Shown one piece after another: positions 42,519 to 50,640 of a DNA stretch of 64,000 nt. The DNA is taken from contig JAQBRE010000002.1 of NCBI GenBank assembly GCA_028286605.1, positions 1-64,000 on the forward strand, read 5' to 3'. The position numbers were made by a program, and so were the translations under genes. Below the pieces are notes generated by a model that was not told where the DNA came from, did no database searches, and was given only the letters and a program-made list of their open reading frames with translations. The stretch is from Parcubacteria group bacterium. Lineage in GTDB: Bacteria; Patescibacteria; Paceibacteria; UBA9973; UBA2103. Positions within the stretch are counted from its first letter, which is position 1. The number at the start of each line of letters is the position of its first letter.

Positions 42519-43169
42519 TTAAGCGGCCGAGACCTGACGCACCGCGAGGAAACGGCAGAGCCCGCCCCACTCACCCTCGAACCAATAGAGGCGGAGGTCC
42601 CGCTCCGACCCGTACTCCCAGAGCCCAGGCACGTTGCGGTAGCCGCCCACCCGCGCGACGGAGCCGAGGCCGATGACCGGATACTTGCGCTGCTCTTCCG
42701 GGAACGCGATCCCGAAAGAGAGCAGGTGCTCGGTCTTGGCCGGCGCCCACGGATTCGTGGAATCGGCCGCTTCGATCGCCTTGATCGCGTCCTTGGACTC
42801 GATCATGCGGTCGAAGTGGAAGAGGCAGACCTCGAACTCGACGATGCCGTCACCCTTGATGGGGAAACGTTTCGCCGTGAGGTCGTCGTTCTTCCAGTCG
42901 TAGTTGCCGGCGGCGATCATCTGCTCCAGCGTCTGGCCGTAGTCGACCGTGAGGCGGAAGGATTCCGGCATCACGGCGGTGAGCTTCAGCATCGCGCGAA
43001 ACGTTTTCAGTTCCGGCAACGTGCCGGCCTTGGCGGCCTGCGCGAGCGCGGCGAGATAGCCGTCGTGCAGCTTGGCGTAGTCGGCGGCGGTGAGGCCCTG
43101 CTGTTCCAGAATGGTCAGCGAGTGCTTGGCCTGTCCGGCCGTGGCGACACTGGCAGAGTGGTTGCTCAT
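42519..43169 (-). CDS. DGR target protein with C-terminal variable region
   Basis: 216 residues, no signal peptide or transmembrane helix, so cytosolic. The conserved part includes GNYDWKNDDLTAKRFPIKGD (88-107) and EFEVCLFHFDRMIES. I recall this as a CPR-specific DGR target family with a C-type-lectin-like ending. The variable region covers residues 168-211; 15 codons differ from the template, for example Asn to Gly, Tyr, Asp and Arg. The invariant scaffold around them is WFE.EW..L.RFLAVR. A TAGGAG ribosome-binding site lies upstream. Its ligand is unknown. Confidence 0.92.
   Translation of the reverse strand: MSNHSASVATAGQAKHSLTILEQQGLTAADYAKLHDGYLAALAQAAKAGTLPELKTFRAMLKLTAVMPESFRLTVDYGQTLEQMIAAGNYDWKNDDLTAKRFPIKGDGIVEFEVCLFHFDRMIESKDAIKAIEAADSTNPWAPAKTEHLLSFGIAFPEEQRKYPVIGLGSVARVGGYRNVPGLWEYGSERDLRLYWFEGEWGGLCRFLAVRQVSAA
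42539..42668 (-). repeat. DGR variable repeat (VR)
   Basis: The 130-bp counterpart of the template repeat, inside the 3' end of the target gene. The last 17 nt in the coding direction (CCGTTTCCTCGCGGTGC) contain no adenine and are identical in both copies, the position of the initiation-of-mutagenic-homing site. Beyond 42669 and before 42539 the two copies diverge at once. Confidence 0.97.
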
Positions 43170-43227
43170 AGGAAGCTCCTATAATGCGAGCTACTCCTTG
43201 CGGGTAGCTACTAGAGGACGACGGGAT

Positions 43228-43281
43228 GTCGCCATAGCCTAGAAACGCCTACGAAAGTAAGCGGCTTTAGGCTATGGCGAC
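43228..43281 (-). promoter_or_regulatory. Long hairpin in the target-gene leader
   Basis: Perfect 13-bp inverted repeat (GTCGCCATAGCCT / AGGCTATGGCGAC) around a 28-nt loop, in the predicted 147-nt leader of the DGR target mRNA. A smaller hairpin (AGCTAC/GTAGCT, about 43190-43211) lies nearer the start codon. Possible control of target expression. Confidence 0.5.
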
Positions 43282-43322
43282 TTTACGTAAGCCTTATTTT
43301 TAAAGGGCAAAATGCTGATATT

Positions 43323-43351
43323 AATATACACTATATACTTAATATTGTCAA
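43323..43351 (-). promoter_or_regulatory. Promoter of the DGR target gene
   Basis: -35 TTGACA (43346-43351), a 17-bp spacer and -10 TATATT (43323-43328) on the minus strand: a near-consensus promoter with predicted start near 43316. Confidence 0.75.
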
Positions 43352-43353
43352 TA

Positions 43354-44121
43354 TCACTTCTCTCGCTTGCCGCTCCCGCCTTTCTTCCATTTAAAACTCT
43401 TGTGGAAGAAAAATGGAGTGAACACATCGTCATCCGGAGCGACGATAAGCTGCGCGTTGTTACGGGGCGAACGATTCTTCATGGAAATATTCTTTGCGCC
43501 GCGGATGATTGCGACGGGCATTCGTTCGCTTCCCTCTCCCATTTCTAATACCGCAGCAGCAGCGAGCGAATCGATAAGGTTCGCGAGCTCAACGCGAATG
43601 AGGCGGCCGAAGATATCCGGCGTGCCGCGATAGTCACGAAGCGGATCGATACCGTCCCAGGAAAGCGCGAAGCCGATAGCACCGCGGCGGAGCGGCATGC
43701 TCATAGAGTCCGTGATGATGACGGCGACTTCCTTGAGATCGTATTCTTTCATCAGCCATGCGCGCAGATCCTTTGCGCTCTTGAACGGATCCTTCGGATA
43801 CAGCACGTAGTGATCGTTCGCATTGCTTTCGTCGATGCCGGCGGAGCCGGCCATGGCGCCTTTCGTTATGGTGAAACGGCGGCGATAGCGCGAGGTCTTG
43901 GGTGCTTTCAGATACCAGTCCGATTCTTCCTGAATGAGAATTTCTTTGTCTGGAATTTCGCTTATAGGAACCGTGCGACCTTCTTCTATGGAAACGACTT
44001 TCGAGGAGATACAGACGATGTCTCCATCCTTTGGTGAGAAGCGGATGGTTTCTTTCAATACGTCACGCAACGAATCCTTGGGGGGAACGAGTGCACGAAC
44101 TTGGATGCCGGTGACTTGCAT
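43354..44121 (-). CDS. CofE-like (F420-0 gamma-glutamyl ligase family) protein
   Basis: 255 residues. Family PF01996 features: GDIVCISSKVVSIEEGR near the N-terminus, VAVIITDSMSMPLRRGAIGF in the middle, VELANLIDSLAAAAVLEMGE later. True CofE adds Glu to coenzyme F420, but no other F420 gene is seen here and Parcubacteria are not known to make F420, so the substrate is probably different. The C-terminus is a basic tail (FKWKKGGSGKREK). Monocistronic, downstream of the rplK terminator. Confidence 0.75.
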   Translation of the reverse strand: MQVTGIQVRALVPPKDSLRDVLKETIRFSPKDGDIVCISSKVVSIEEGRTVPISEIPDKEILIQEESDWYLKAPKTSRYRRRFTITKGAMAGSAGIDESNANDHYVLYPKDPFKSAKDLRAWLMKEYDLKEVAVIITDSMSMPLRRGAIGFALSWDGIDPLRDYRGTPDIFGRLIRVELANLIDSLAAAAVLEMGEGSERMPVAIIRGAKNISMKNRSPRNNAQLIVAPDDDVFTPFFFHKSFKWKKGGSGKREK

Positions 44122-44129
44122 CTAGAGAC

Positions 44130-44177
44130 TGTAAACGAGAAAGGGCCCGCTGGCTACGCCAGCGGGCCCTTTCTCGT
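44130..44177. terminator. Terminator of secE-nusG-rplK
   Basis: Very long perfect hairpin (GAGAAAGGGCCCGCTGG / CCAGCGGGCCCTTTCTC) followed by T-rich sequence. Confidence 0.9.
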
Positions 44178-44185
44178 TTGTGAGA

Positions 44186-44605
44186 TTACTTAACCTCAAC
44201 ACCCATCGAACGTGCAGTACCTTCCACCATACGCTCTGCAGCCTCGATAGAGCCTGCGTTGAGGTCTGGCATCTTGGTCTCTGCGATTTCGCGGACCTGA
44301 GCGCGCGTGAGCGTACCCACCTTCTTCGAAGGAGCCTTGCCTGAACCCTTATCAACGCCGAGCGCCTTAAGGATAAGACGGGGCATCGGAGATACCTTCA
44401 GGACGAAGGTGAAGGTACGGTCGTCATACACGGTCATATCAACCGGGATGATGACGCCAGGAGTGCCCTTGGTCGCCTCGTTGAACTTGTTTACGAAGTC
44501 ACCGATGTTAACGCCGGCAGGGCCGAGTACGGTACCGACAGGGGGAGCCGGAGTGGCCTTCCCGCCTGGGATCTGGAGTTTGATTTTCTTTACTATCTTT
44601 GCCAT
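44186..44605 (-). CDS. rplK: 50S ribosomal protein L11
   Basis: 139 residues, full length. IKLQIPGGKATPAPPVGTVL and GPAGVNIGDFVNKFNEAT are the conserved N-terminal segments; the C-terminal rRNA-binding domain is complete. Third gene of secE-nusG-rplK. The rplA gene (L1), which usually follows, is absent: a terminator and an unrelated gene come next. Confidence 0.98.
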   Translation of the reverse strand: MAKIVKKIKLQIPGGKATPAPPVGTVLGPAGVNIGDFVNKFNEATKGTPGVIIPVDMTVYDDRTFTFVLKVSPMPRLILKALGVDKGSGKAPSKKVGTLTRAQVREIAETKMPDLNAGSIEAAERMVEGTARSMGVEVK

Positions 44606-44627
44606 ATGAATGTCTTAGGACTGTACG

Positions 44628-45197
44628 CTAGAGCTTACGAATTTGCAAAAAGTCGAGTTCGACAGGAGTCTCGCGTCCGAACATGGCCACCATGACCTTG
44701 ACCTTGCCGCGCTCCTCGTCGATCTCTCCCACCTTCCCTTCCAGGTCCTTGAACGGGCCGTCATTAATGACGACAGGATCATCTTTCTGAAGGTCGATAC
44801 GATGCTTCGGTGCTTCCTGACCCATGCGCTTCATGAGTGATTCCACTTCGCCTTCTTCCATAGGAACCGGCGTGGTGCCGGAACCGACGAAGCCGGTTAC
44901 GCGCGGCGTGTTACGTACGACGAACCATGAATCTTCGTCTACGATCATGCGCACGAGGATGTAGCCCGGGTAGATCTTCTCTTCTTCGAGAACGCGCTTG
45001 CCTCCCTTGATACGAATCTTCTTTTCAGTCGGGACGACTACTTCGAAGATCTTGTGTTCCATGCCGAGCGACTCGATGCGCTGCTTGAGGTTGCGCTCGA
45101 CAGCGTTCTCATAGCCGGCATAGGTGTGGATGGTGTACCAGTGCGGTTCCGTGCTGATAGCGTCATCGGAAAACGAGGGAGCAGTGCGTGTTTCCAT
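44628..45197 (-). CDS. nusG: Transcription termination/antitermination factor NusG
   Basis: 189 residues. The NGN domain (HWYTIHTYAGYENAVERNLK at its start) and the C-terminal KOW domain (DDPVVINDGPFKDLEGKVGE) are both complete. It links RNA polymerase to the ribosome or Rho. A short acidic leader of about 18 residues precedes the fold. Located between secE and rplK. Confidence 0.97.
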   Translation of the reverse strand: METRTAPSFSDDAISTEPHWYTIHTYAGYENAVERNLKQRIESLGMEHKIFEVVVPTEKKIRIKGGKRVLEEEKIYPGYILVRMIVDEDSWFVVRNTPRVTGFVGSGTTPVPMEEGEVESLMKRMGQEAPKHRIDLQKDDPVVINDGPFKDLEGKVGEIDEERGKVKVMVAMFGRETPVELDFLQIRKL

Positions 45198-45220
45198 AGT
45201 AAAAGGATAGTGCTTCTAAA

Positions 45221-45406
45221 TTAACCGCCGATGAAGTAGGCGACGGCCTGAGTGAATCCGTAATCGAGCGCAGCGATGAATGCTGCCGTGAAAACCGAGA
45301 TGAGCACGATGAGAAAAACATGCCCGATGGTGACACGCGTATTAGGCCACACGACGTGGGTCATTTCCGCGCGCACATTTTTTAGATAGCTGAAGAAGTT
45401 ATTCAT
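45221..45406 (-). CDS. secE: Preprotein translocase subunit SecE
   Basis: 61 residues, the short single-helix form. The amphipathic segment LKNVRAEMTHVVWPNTRVTI and a single transmembrane helix (VFLIVLISVFTAAFIAALDY) are typical. First gene of the unit; 23 bp to nusG. Confidence 0.93.
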   Translation of the reverse strand: MNNFFSYLKNVRAEMTHVVWPNTRVTIGHVFLIVLISVFTAAFIAALDYGFTQAVAYFIGG

Positions 45407-45423
45407 GGTCAGATGTGGTCTAA

Positions 45424-45443
45424 ATAAAAAAGCCCCTCGGGCT
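45424..45443 (-). terminator. Small terminator in front of secE
   Basis: AGCCC/GGGCT hairpin (45431-45443) followed by TTTTTTATTTA on the minus strand. A promoter-like pair (TTGACA 45480-45485, 16 bp, TAATAT 45458-45463) lies just upstream, so it would act as an attenuator directly after the transcription start. It may instead simply back up the terminator at 45503. Confidence 0.5.
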
Positions 45444-45502
45444 CCTTATATATGGCTATATTACTACGTATTGCAAAGGTGTCAAACGAGCATAAACGAA
45501 CA

Positions 45503-45530
45503 AGGCGCACAGCTTCGCTGTGCGCCTTGT
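45503..45530. terminator. Terminator of the SIMPL-domain gene
   Basis: GGCGCACAGC / GCTGTGCGCC hairpin with a TTCG loop, then a T-rich run. Confidence 0.85.
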
Positions 45531-45550
45531 TCCCTCTTTTTTCTTCCCGA

Positions 45551-46366
45551 TTACTTGATCTCGTACGTAACGCTCACCGTCACGTCGGTCTCATTCGTAC
45601 CGGTCGGAAGCGATGGTGCTGGTGCGACCGCATCCATAGTCGCTCCCTTGCTGAGGGCCGAGTACATCGGTGATGGGTATGCGCCACCGTTCTCGTTATA
45701 GCTCACGACGTTACCAAGACGAACATGGAGCTGCTTGGCGAGAGTGTCTGCTTTCGTGCGTGCGTCAGCGATGGCATTAGCGCGGGCTGCGTCCGTTACC
45801 GCCGTAGTATCATCAACCATGAAATTTGGACCAGAAATATTCTGTACATTCAATGTGCCGAGCTTCTGAAGAACAGCGCCTGCCTTCGTGGTGTCACGAA
45901 CTTTCACCTGCACGGTCTGTGAAACCTGATAGCCGGTGATGGTATTCGTATTCGTTACGACCATCGGACACATCACGCCTGGAGGGCAGCTCGTTGTGTT
46001 GCTTGAGTACTGCGGATTCACATTGTAGCCGAGGGTCTTCACGTCGACATCCGCGATTCCTTCTGCCTTAAGCGCAGCGATCGAATCATTGGTCTGCTTC
46101 GTTGCTGCATCCTGCGCCGCTTTCACGGTCGTTGCAGTTTGCTGAACGGTGTAGGTGATCATCGCGATATCCGGGGCAGCGTTGCTCTTCCCTTCTCCGG
46201 TAACGGTGATCGTATTTACTGGCTGGCCCGCGCGGACACCGAACTGATCGAGCGCGTCAGCGGTTTTCACTACCAAGAACAATGCGAGCACTGTAAGTGC
46301 TGCAGCAGCCGCGTAGCGGACGGGACGCGACGCCTCTTTTATGACTTCAACGGTTGATTCGTTCAT
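45551..46366 (-). CDS. SIMPL-domain (DUF541) exported or anchored protein
   Basis: 271 residues: an N-terminal transmembrane anchor (YAAAAALTVLALFLVVKTAD) and a SIMPL/DUF541 domain (NTITVTGEGKSNAAPDIAMI at the start, KADTLAKQLHVRLGNVVSYN later). A Cys-bearing loop (NTTSCPPGVMCPM) may form a disulfide outside the membrane. Function of the family is poorly known. Divergent from the YibE/F-like gene. Confidence 0.85.
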   Translation of the reverse strand: MNESTVEVIKEASRPVRYAAAAALTVLALFLVVKTADALDQFGVRAGQPVNTITVTGEGKSNAAPDIAMITYTVQQTATTVKAAQDAATKQTNDSIAALKAEGIADVDVKTLGYNVNPQYSSNTTSCPPGVMCPMVVTNTNTITGYQVSQTVQVKVRDTTKAGAVLQKLGTLNVQNISGPNFMVDDTTAVTDAARANAIADARTKADTLAKQLHVRLGNVVSYNENGGAYPSPMYSALSKGATMDAVAPAPSLPTGTNETDVTVSVTYEIK

Positions 46367-46443
46367 GTGTATACGTGGTTATGTTGTTTAGGTGAATTTT
46401 AGCATTCATACGGTAGCCGTTTCTGAAAGGATATACTTACGGA

Positions 46444-47577
46444 ATGTTCAAAACTCGCACCTCTCTCTTTTTGACACTTGCCGTGTTTATTCTTATTTTA
46501 CCGCTACGTACGCACGCGGCAGGCGAAAACGTTTCGGATAAAGAATATCTAGAAAAAGCGAAGGTAACGAGCGCAAGCGAAAGCACCACATCCCCGGTTG
46601 TTGGCACCAGCGTGAATGAACAATCTCAGACACTCACCATTAGCGTGCTCGATGGTCCCGATAAAGGCACGAGTGCGACATTTGAAAATGATTTCACTCA
46701 GGTAAAGAGCGGTGCGATCGTATATGTTCGTCACAGCGTAAGCGCACAGAATGGTCCTGATCTTTGGTCTGTCTCTGACCCGTATCGCCTGAACGTGCTT
46801 ATAGGGCTCGCTCTCGTATTTTTAGTACTGGTGTTCCTATTCGGAGGAATCCAGGGCATACGTGGTCTTGCTACGTTACTTGGCAGTCTCGTTCTTATTT
46901 TCTATGTATTACTTCCAGGAATTTACGCCGGCATATCGCCTGTGCTCGTGAGCATCGGTGTCGCATCACTTATTATCATCGTCGGTTCATACCTGACGCA
47001 TGGCTTTCGTCGCAGCACGACGGCAGCAATGCTCGGCATGATTGCGACAGTACTCATTACCGGTGCGGGAACGTATTACGTCATTCATGCCGCGCAGCTT
47101 TCCGGATTCACGACAGAATCGAATGCGTATCTTAATTTCAACACGGGAGGAACTATAGATATGGTCGGACTCTTGTTCGGAGGAATCATGATCGGGCTGC
47201 TCGGCGTGTTATATGACATCGCCATCGGCCAGGCAGTTGCCGTGGAAGAATTGGTACGCGCCGCATCGCACTACACCCGAAGACAGGTGTATCGCCGCGC
47301 GCTCCGCATCGGACGCGAACATATCGGCGCACTCATCAATACGCTTGCTATCGCATACGTTGGTGCTTCCCTTCCGTTACTGCTTCTCTTCAGGCAGTCA
47401 GACGTGAGTATTCCGTACGTAATAAATAGCGAACTGTTCGCAACGGAAATCATTCGCATTCTTATGGGCAGCATCGGTCTTATTCTTGCTGTACCCATTA
47501 CGACGCTCATCGCCTCATATTTCCTTACGGCAAAAAATATTCCAAGCGAACCGAGCGGACATACGCATACAACATAG
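46444..47577 (+). CDS. YibE/F-like multispanning membrane protein
   Basis: 377 residues. Signal peptide (LFLTLAVFILILPLRTHAA), an extracytoplasmic beta domain of about 90 residues, then about eight transmembrane helices with the PF07907 pattern (LLFGGIMIGLLGVLYDIAIG and NTLAIAYVGASLPLLLLF). The function of the family is unknown; a transport role is inferred. Confidence 0.8.
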   Translation: MFKTRTSLFLTLAVFILILPLRTHAAGENVSDKEYLEKAKVTSASESTTSPVVGTSVNEQSQTLTISVLDGPDKGTSATFENDFTQVKSGAIVYVRHSVSAQNGPDLWSVSDPYRLNVLIGLALVFLVLVFLFGGIQGIRGLATLLGSLVLIFYVLLPGIYAGISPVLVSIGVASLIIIVGSYLTHGFRRSTTAAMLGMIATVLITGAGTYYVIHAAQLSGFTTESNAYLNFNTGGTIDMVGLLFGGIMIGLLGVLYDIAIGQAVAVEELVRAASHYTRRQVYRRALRIGREHIGALINTLAIAYVGASLPLLLLFRQSDVSIPYVINSELFATEIIRILMGSIGLILAVPITTLIASYFLTAKNIPSEPSGHTHTT

Positions 47578-47594
47578 GATTCATAAAAAGAAAG

Positions 47595-47620
47595 ACCCCC
47601 GCCAAAGCGGAGGTCTGAAG
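47595..47620 (-). terminator. Terminator of the Cys-rich gene at 47639
   Basis: Hairpin AGACCTCCGC / GCGGGGGTCT (one mismatch), followed by TTTCTTTTT on the minus strand. Confidence 0.7.
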
Positions 47621-47638
47621 ATTCTTGAAGTGGAGCGG

Positions 47639-48334
47639 TTACGCTGCGATTTTCTGACGGCCGGACATTGCACGCAGCGAAGCGAGCAAGGGTTCGGCAA
47701 TCATCGCCAGCGTGCTTTCACGTGCGGGCAGGCTGTATAGAAGCGCGCTCATGCGCTGGTACGACTTGATCTCGGCCGGACCCATGTCGAGCGAGCGACG
47801 AGTCCATTCGGGATGGTCGAAAGAAGCGATGCGAATGACCTTCGTGCCTTCGGCTTCGGCGAGCGAGCGAAGATGATTGATCTGCGCGTACGCCGGCGAA
47901 CCGAGAATGTCTTCGCCTGCACGTTCGATGCAGCCGCCGCAGTCGCAAACGAAGCGAAACGTACAACCGCATTCACTGGAAAGCACTTTGTTCACCAGCC
48001 CCATGTTCCGTTCGGCGAGCGCCATGGATTCGAAGACGGTGTGAAATACCGTCATGTCATCCGTCTGCACACGTTCGAGCGTGTCGAGGTCGAGCGCCGA
48101 GAACGGCATCATTGGCCACGGATACATGCCGCAATCATCGTGCTTAGCCCGATGCGCCATTTCCAGCAGCGCGATGAGCACGGCTGGCTGTGGCGCATGG
48201 TAGTCCGTGATGGCGCCAGCAATCGCCGTGATGGTCGATTGACCGAGACAGCCAAGATACGGTGCTGCGATGAGCGGAATGTCACCCGCATGAAGCGGGC
48301 GATCATAGGAGCGTCCGGTTGCTTGATGGCACAT
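47639..48334 (-). CDS. Cys-cluster protein of unknown function
   Basis: 231 residues, soluble. The centre carries five Cys in a row of short spacings (SSECGCTFRFVCDCGGCIER, residues about 118-137), a probable metal site. An earlier segment contains HRAKHDDCGMYPWPMMP. I do not recognise the family. The start at 48334 has an AGGA ribosome-binding site. It neighbours the ATPase and Fur/ZIP genes, which hints at metal biology but does not prove it. Confidence 0.5.
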   Translation of the reverse strand: MCHQATGRSYDRPLHAGDIPLIAAPYLGCLGQSTITAIAGAITDYHAPQPAVLIALLEMAHRAKHDDCGMYPWPMMPFSALDLDTLERVQTDDMTVFHTVFESMALAERNMGLVNKVLSSECGCTFRFVCDCGGCIERAGEDILGSPAYAQINHLRSLAEAEGTKVIRIASFDHPEWTRRSLDMGPAEIKSYQRMSALLYSLPARESTLAMIAEPLLASLRAMSGRQKIAA

Positions 48335-48436
48335 GGCCTATTCCTTTATTCAAGAATGAAAGATCGATGACGCTCTCGATAAGAGCATCCGGAAACCTGT
48401 GTGAATCACCGCACAGACTTCCGGATACCAATATCA

Positions 48437-49294
48437 CTAGGCTTTTGCCTTGCTTCGTTCACGCTCGAATGCACGGATACGGACAAGCGTGTCGTTTCTT
48501 TTTGCAGTGCGGCTGCGTAACTCGCTCAGAAGATTTTCGCCCGACTCGCGCGTCGCTTCTGCGACACGTGCAAGATCATATGCGAGCAAGCCCGCATCAG
48601 CAGGAATGTGTCCGACGATGCGACTTCCCCATTCCTGCTCTATCTGTTGCGTGAGCTCAGGATTACTATCTGCCTTATTGATGACCGCGAATAGCGGAAG
48701 GTTTGAGCGCTCTGCAATAGCAGCGACCTGACTAAGCACACGCATACTGTTGCGATGCGGTTCAACGACAACAAGCACAGCATCGGCGCCAAGAAAGAGA
48801 CCGAAGTTCATCATGTCTGCACCAGCAACACCATCGATGACCACATCAGTATCTGCACCTTCATCGAGAAACGGGAGATAAAACTTGAGCGGTGCAGAAT
48901 GTCCGTGCGAACAACGATCAGAAAAGAGAACATCATCTGAGCCGAGTCCAACCGCAATAAGGCTTACGGAATCATTTATGGGGATACGTATGCTGCGCGT
49001 GTATGAATCTTCAGGGTCTAGTGCGAACGACGGTAGCACGCGATCTTCTTCAAGCACGATACGTCCCCAATTCTTATCTTCCTTCAATCCGACTGTATCT
49101 CTGAAGGCATCGTGACGACGGTGCATTGTTGGAGTATCGGGACCTATTTCCTTCCCTAGCAGGGAGACAAGATCCATATTGTGGTCAGCGTCTATAGCCA
49201 GGACCTGACGGCGCTGCGCTGCGAGCAGCTGCACGAGCAGCCAGCTGATTGTACTTTTTCCGCTTCCCCCTTTACCAATGCAGGCGATTTTCAT
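48437..49294 (-). CDS. MinD/CooC-like P-loop ATPase
   Basis: 285 residues from the ATG at 49294 (the longer frame adds 34 residues ahead of the P-loop strand). Deviant Walker A GKGGSGKST at residues 7-15, then AIDADHNMDLVSLLG and the switch-like TDVVIDGVAGADM. The pattern matches the CooC/NifH-like branch of the ParA superfamily, whose members insert metals into enzymes. No ParB partner is adjacent. It diverges from the Fur-family gene with 83 bp between, next to a ZIP transporter. Confidence 0.7.
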   Translation of the reverse strand: MKIACIGKGGSGKSTISWLLVQLLAAQRRQVLAIDADHNMDLVSLLGKEIGPDTPTMHRRHDAFRDTVGLKEDKNWGRIVLEEDRVLPSFALDPEDSYTRSIRIPINDSVSLIAVGLGSDDVLFSDRCSHGHSAPLKFYLPFLDEGADTDVVIDGVAGADMMNFGLFLGADAVLVVVEPHRNSMRVLSQVAAIAERSNLPLFAVINKADSNPELTQQIEQEWGSRIVGHIPADAGLLAYDLARVAEATRESGENLLSELRSRTAKRNDTLVRIRAFERERSKAKA

Positions 49295-49342
49295 ATATGC
49301 AAATTTATTGCGTTTATGTATACTACGCTTCGGAAAGAGTAA

Positions 49343-49371
49343 TTGCAAGTATGTTGCGTGTACGCTACGAT
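49343..49371 (+). promoter_or_regulatory. Promoter of the Fur-family gene (leaderless)
   Basis: -35 TTGCAA (49343-49348), a 17-bp spacer and -10 TACGAT (49366-49371) put the start at about 49378, the A of the chosen ATG. Confidence 0.45.
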
Positions 49372-49377
49372 ATATTG

Positions 49378-49803
49378 ATGACAACGGCTCGATCATTCGA
49401 TGCTGAGGCGGCGCTTCGCGCCGCCGGCCTACGTGCGACTCCTGGGCGCAGCAAGATACTTACCGTACTGGCTTACGAAACGCATCCGCTCTCCATTGAA
49501 AGGATTCGCACGCGTATGGGCAGCACGCTCAATCAGGTAACGCTCTATCGTGCGCTCGAGGCGCTCGCTGATGTGGGCATCGTTACGCGCGCAGATATGC
49601 AGCATGGTCACGCGCACTACGAACTAAGTGCCGGACGAAAACATCATCATCACGTGGTTTGCAGGAATTGCGGACGTGTGGAGGATATAGAGGCGACACA
49701 CGCGACACAGCCCGAGCGCGAAGCGCTTCGGCGAACGAAAGGGTTCGCTTCTATCGACGATTACGCTCTTGAATTCTTCGGCACGTGCAATCGTTGTGCC
49801 TGA
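49378..49803 (+). CDS. Fur/Zur-family metalloregulator
   Basis: 141 residues from the ATG at 49378; longer starts overlap the divergent ATPase promoter. N-terminal winged helix (GLRATPGRSKILTVLAYETH; TLNQVTLYRALEALADVGIV). Metal-site residues include the HHHHVVCRNCGRVEDIE region and a C-terminal CNRC, giving the two Cys pairs of the structural zinc site. It probably controls the ZIP gene 26 bp downstream and perhaps the divergent ATPase. Zn versus Fe specificity cannot be told. Confidence 0.88.
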   Translation: MTTARSFDAEAALRAAGLRATPGRSKILTVLAYETHPLSIERIRTRMGSTLNQVTLYRALEALADVGIVTRADMQHGHAHYELSAGRKHHHHVVCRNCGRVEDIEATHATQPEREALRRTKGFASIDDYALEFFGTCNRCA

Positions 49804-49829
49804 TAGTATTAAAAATAAAGGAATCAACC

Positions 49830-50573
49830 ATGCATCCACTTCTTGTCATGACAATCGCGCTCGGCGCAGCAGCTGCAACGATGATTGGAGGCACGTTTGC
49901 GCTCAAGCTGCGTGACAAGCTGCATTTGATCCTCGGATTCTCTGCCGGCGCAATCATTGCTGTTGCCTTCTTCGACTTGCTTCCCGAGGCGCTTAATCTT
50001 GGGTCGAAGTTCCACGCACTTAACACGATCGTTACGTTCATGGCGATTGGGTTCTTCCTCTACACCATCCTTGACCGCTTTATCCTGCTGCACGCGCATC
50101 ATGATGGTGACGAGGGCGAGGAGCATTCACAACACAGCATGCGCCGAGGCCTTATCGGCGCAGGCAGCCTTTCTGGACATAGTTTCCTTGATGGTTTCGC
50201 TATCGGTCTTGCCTTCCAGGCATCGGCCGCTATCGGTGCAGTGGTTGCTGCAGCAGTGCTTACACACGACTTCTCAGACGGCATCAACACCGTGAACGTA
50301 ATCCTAAAAAATGGCGGTTCCCGAAAGGAAGCCTTCCGCTGGCTTATAACAGATGCTGCTGCCCCCGTCATCGGCGCTGCGGCGACGTTATTCTTCCACG
50401 TGCCAGAAAGCGTCCTTTCGCTTATACTCGCTACCTTCGCCGGATTCTTCCTCTATATCGGCGCAACAGACCTGCTACCAGAAAGCCACCACCAGCATCC
50501 TCGTGCGCTCACGACCGTCATGACGATCCTTGGTGCAGTTGTGCTTTTCATCGTGATTCATCTCGCTGGGTAG
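49830..50573 (+). CDS. ZIP-family metal transporter
   Basis: 247 residues from the ATG at 49830, with an AAAGGA ribosome-binding site 8 nt upstream. Eight predicted transmembrane helices. The ZIP metal motifs are clear: HSFLDGFAIGLAF (TM4) and HDFSDGINTV (TM5). A His/Glu/Asp-rich cytosolic loop (HAHHDGDEGEEHSQHS) lies before TM4. Likely imports Zn2+ or Fe2+. Same operon as the Fur-family gene. Confidence 0.9.
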   Translation: MHPLLVMTIALGAAAATMIGGTFALKLRDKLHLILGFSAGAIIAVAFFDLLPEALNLGSKFHALNTIVTFMAIGFFLYTILDRFILLHAHHDGDEGEEHSQHSMRRGLIGAGSLSGHSFLDGFAIGLAFQASAAIGAVVAAAVLTHDFSDGINTVNVILKNGGSRKEAFRWLITDAAAPVIGAAATLFFHVPESVLSLILATFAGFFLYIGATDLLPESHHQHPRALTTVMTILGAVVLFIVIHLAG

Positions 50574-50596
50574 GAAACGAAGTGTGCAAAATACGA

Positions 50597-50631
50597 AAGA
50601 CGCGCCAGCTTCGCTGGCGCGTCTTTCCTCT
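50597..50631. terminator. Bidirectional terminator
   Basis: GAAAGACGCGCCAGC / GCTGGCGCGTCTTTC hairpin between the convergent ZIP gene and the anchored protein at 50641. Confidence 0.9.
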
Positions 50632-50640
50632 TAGCTTTGC

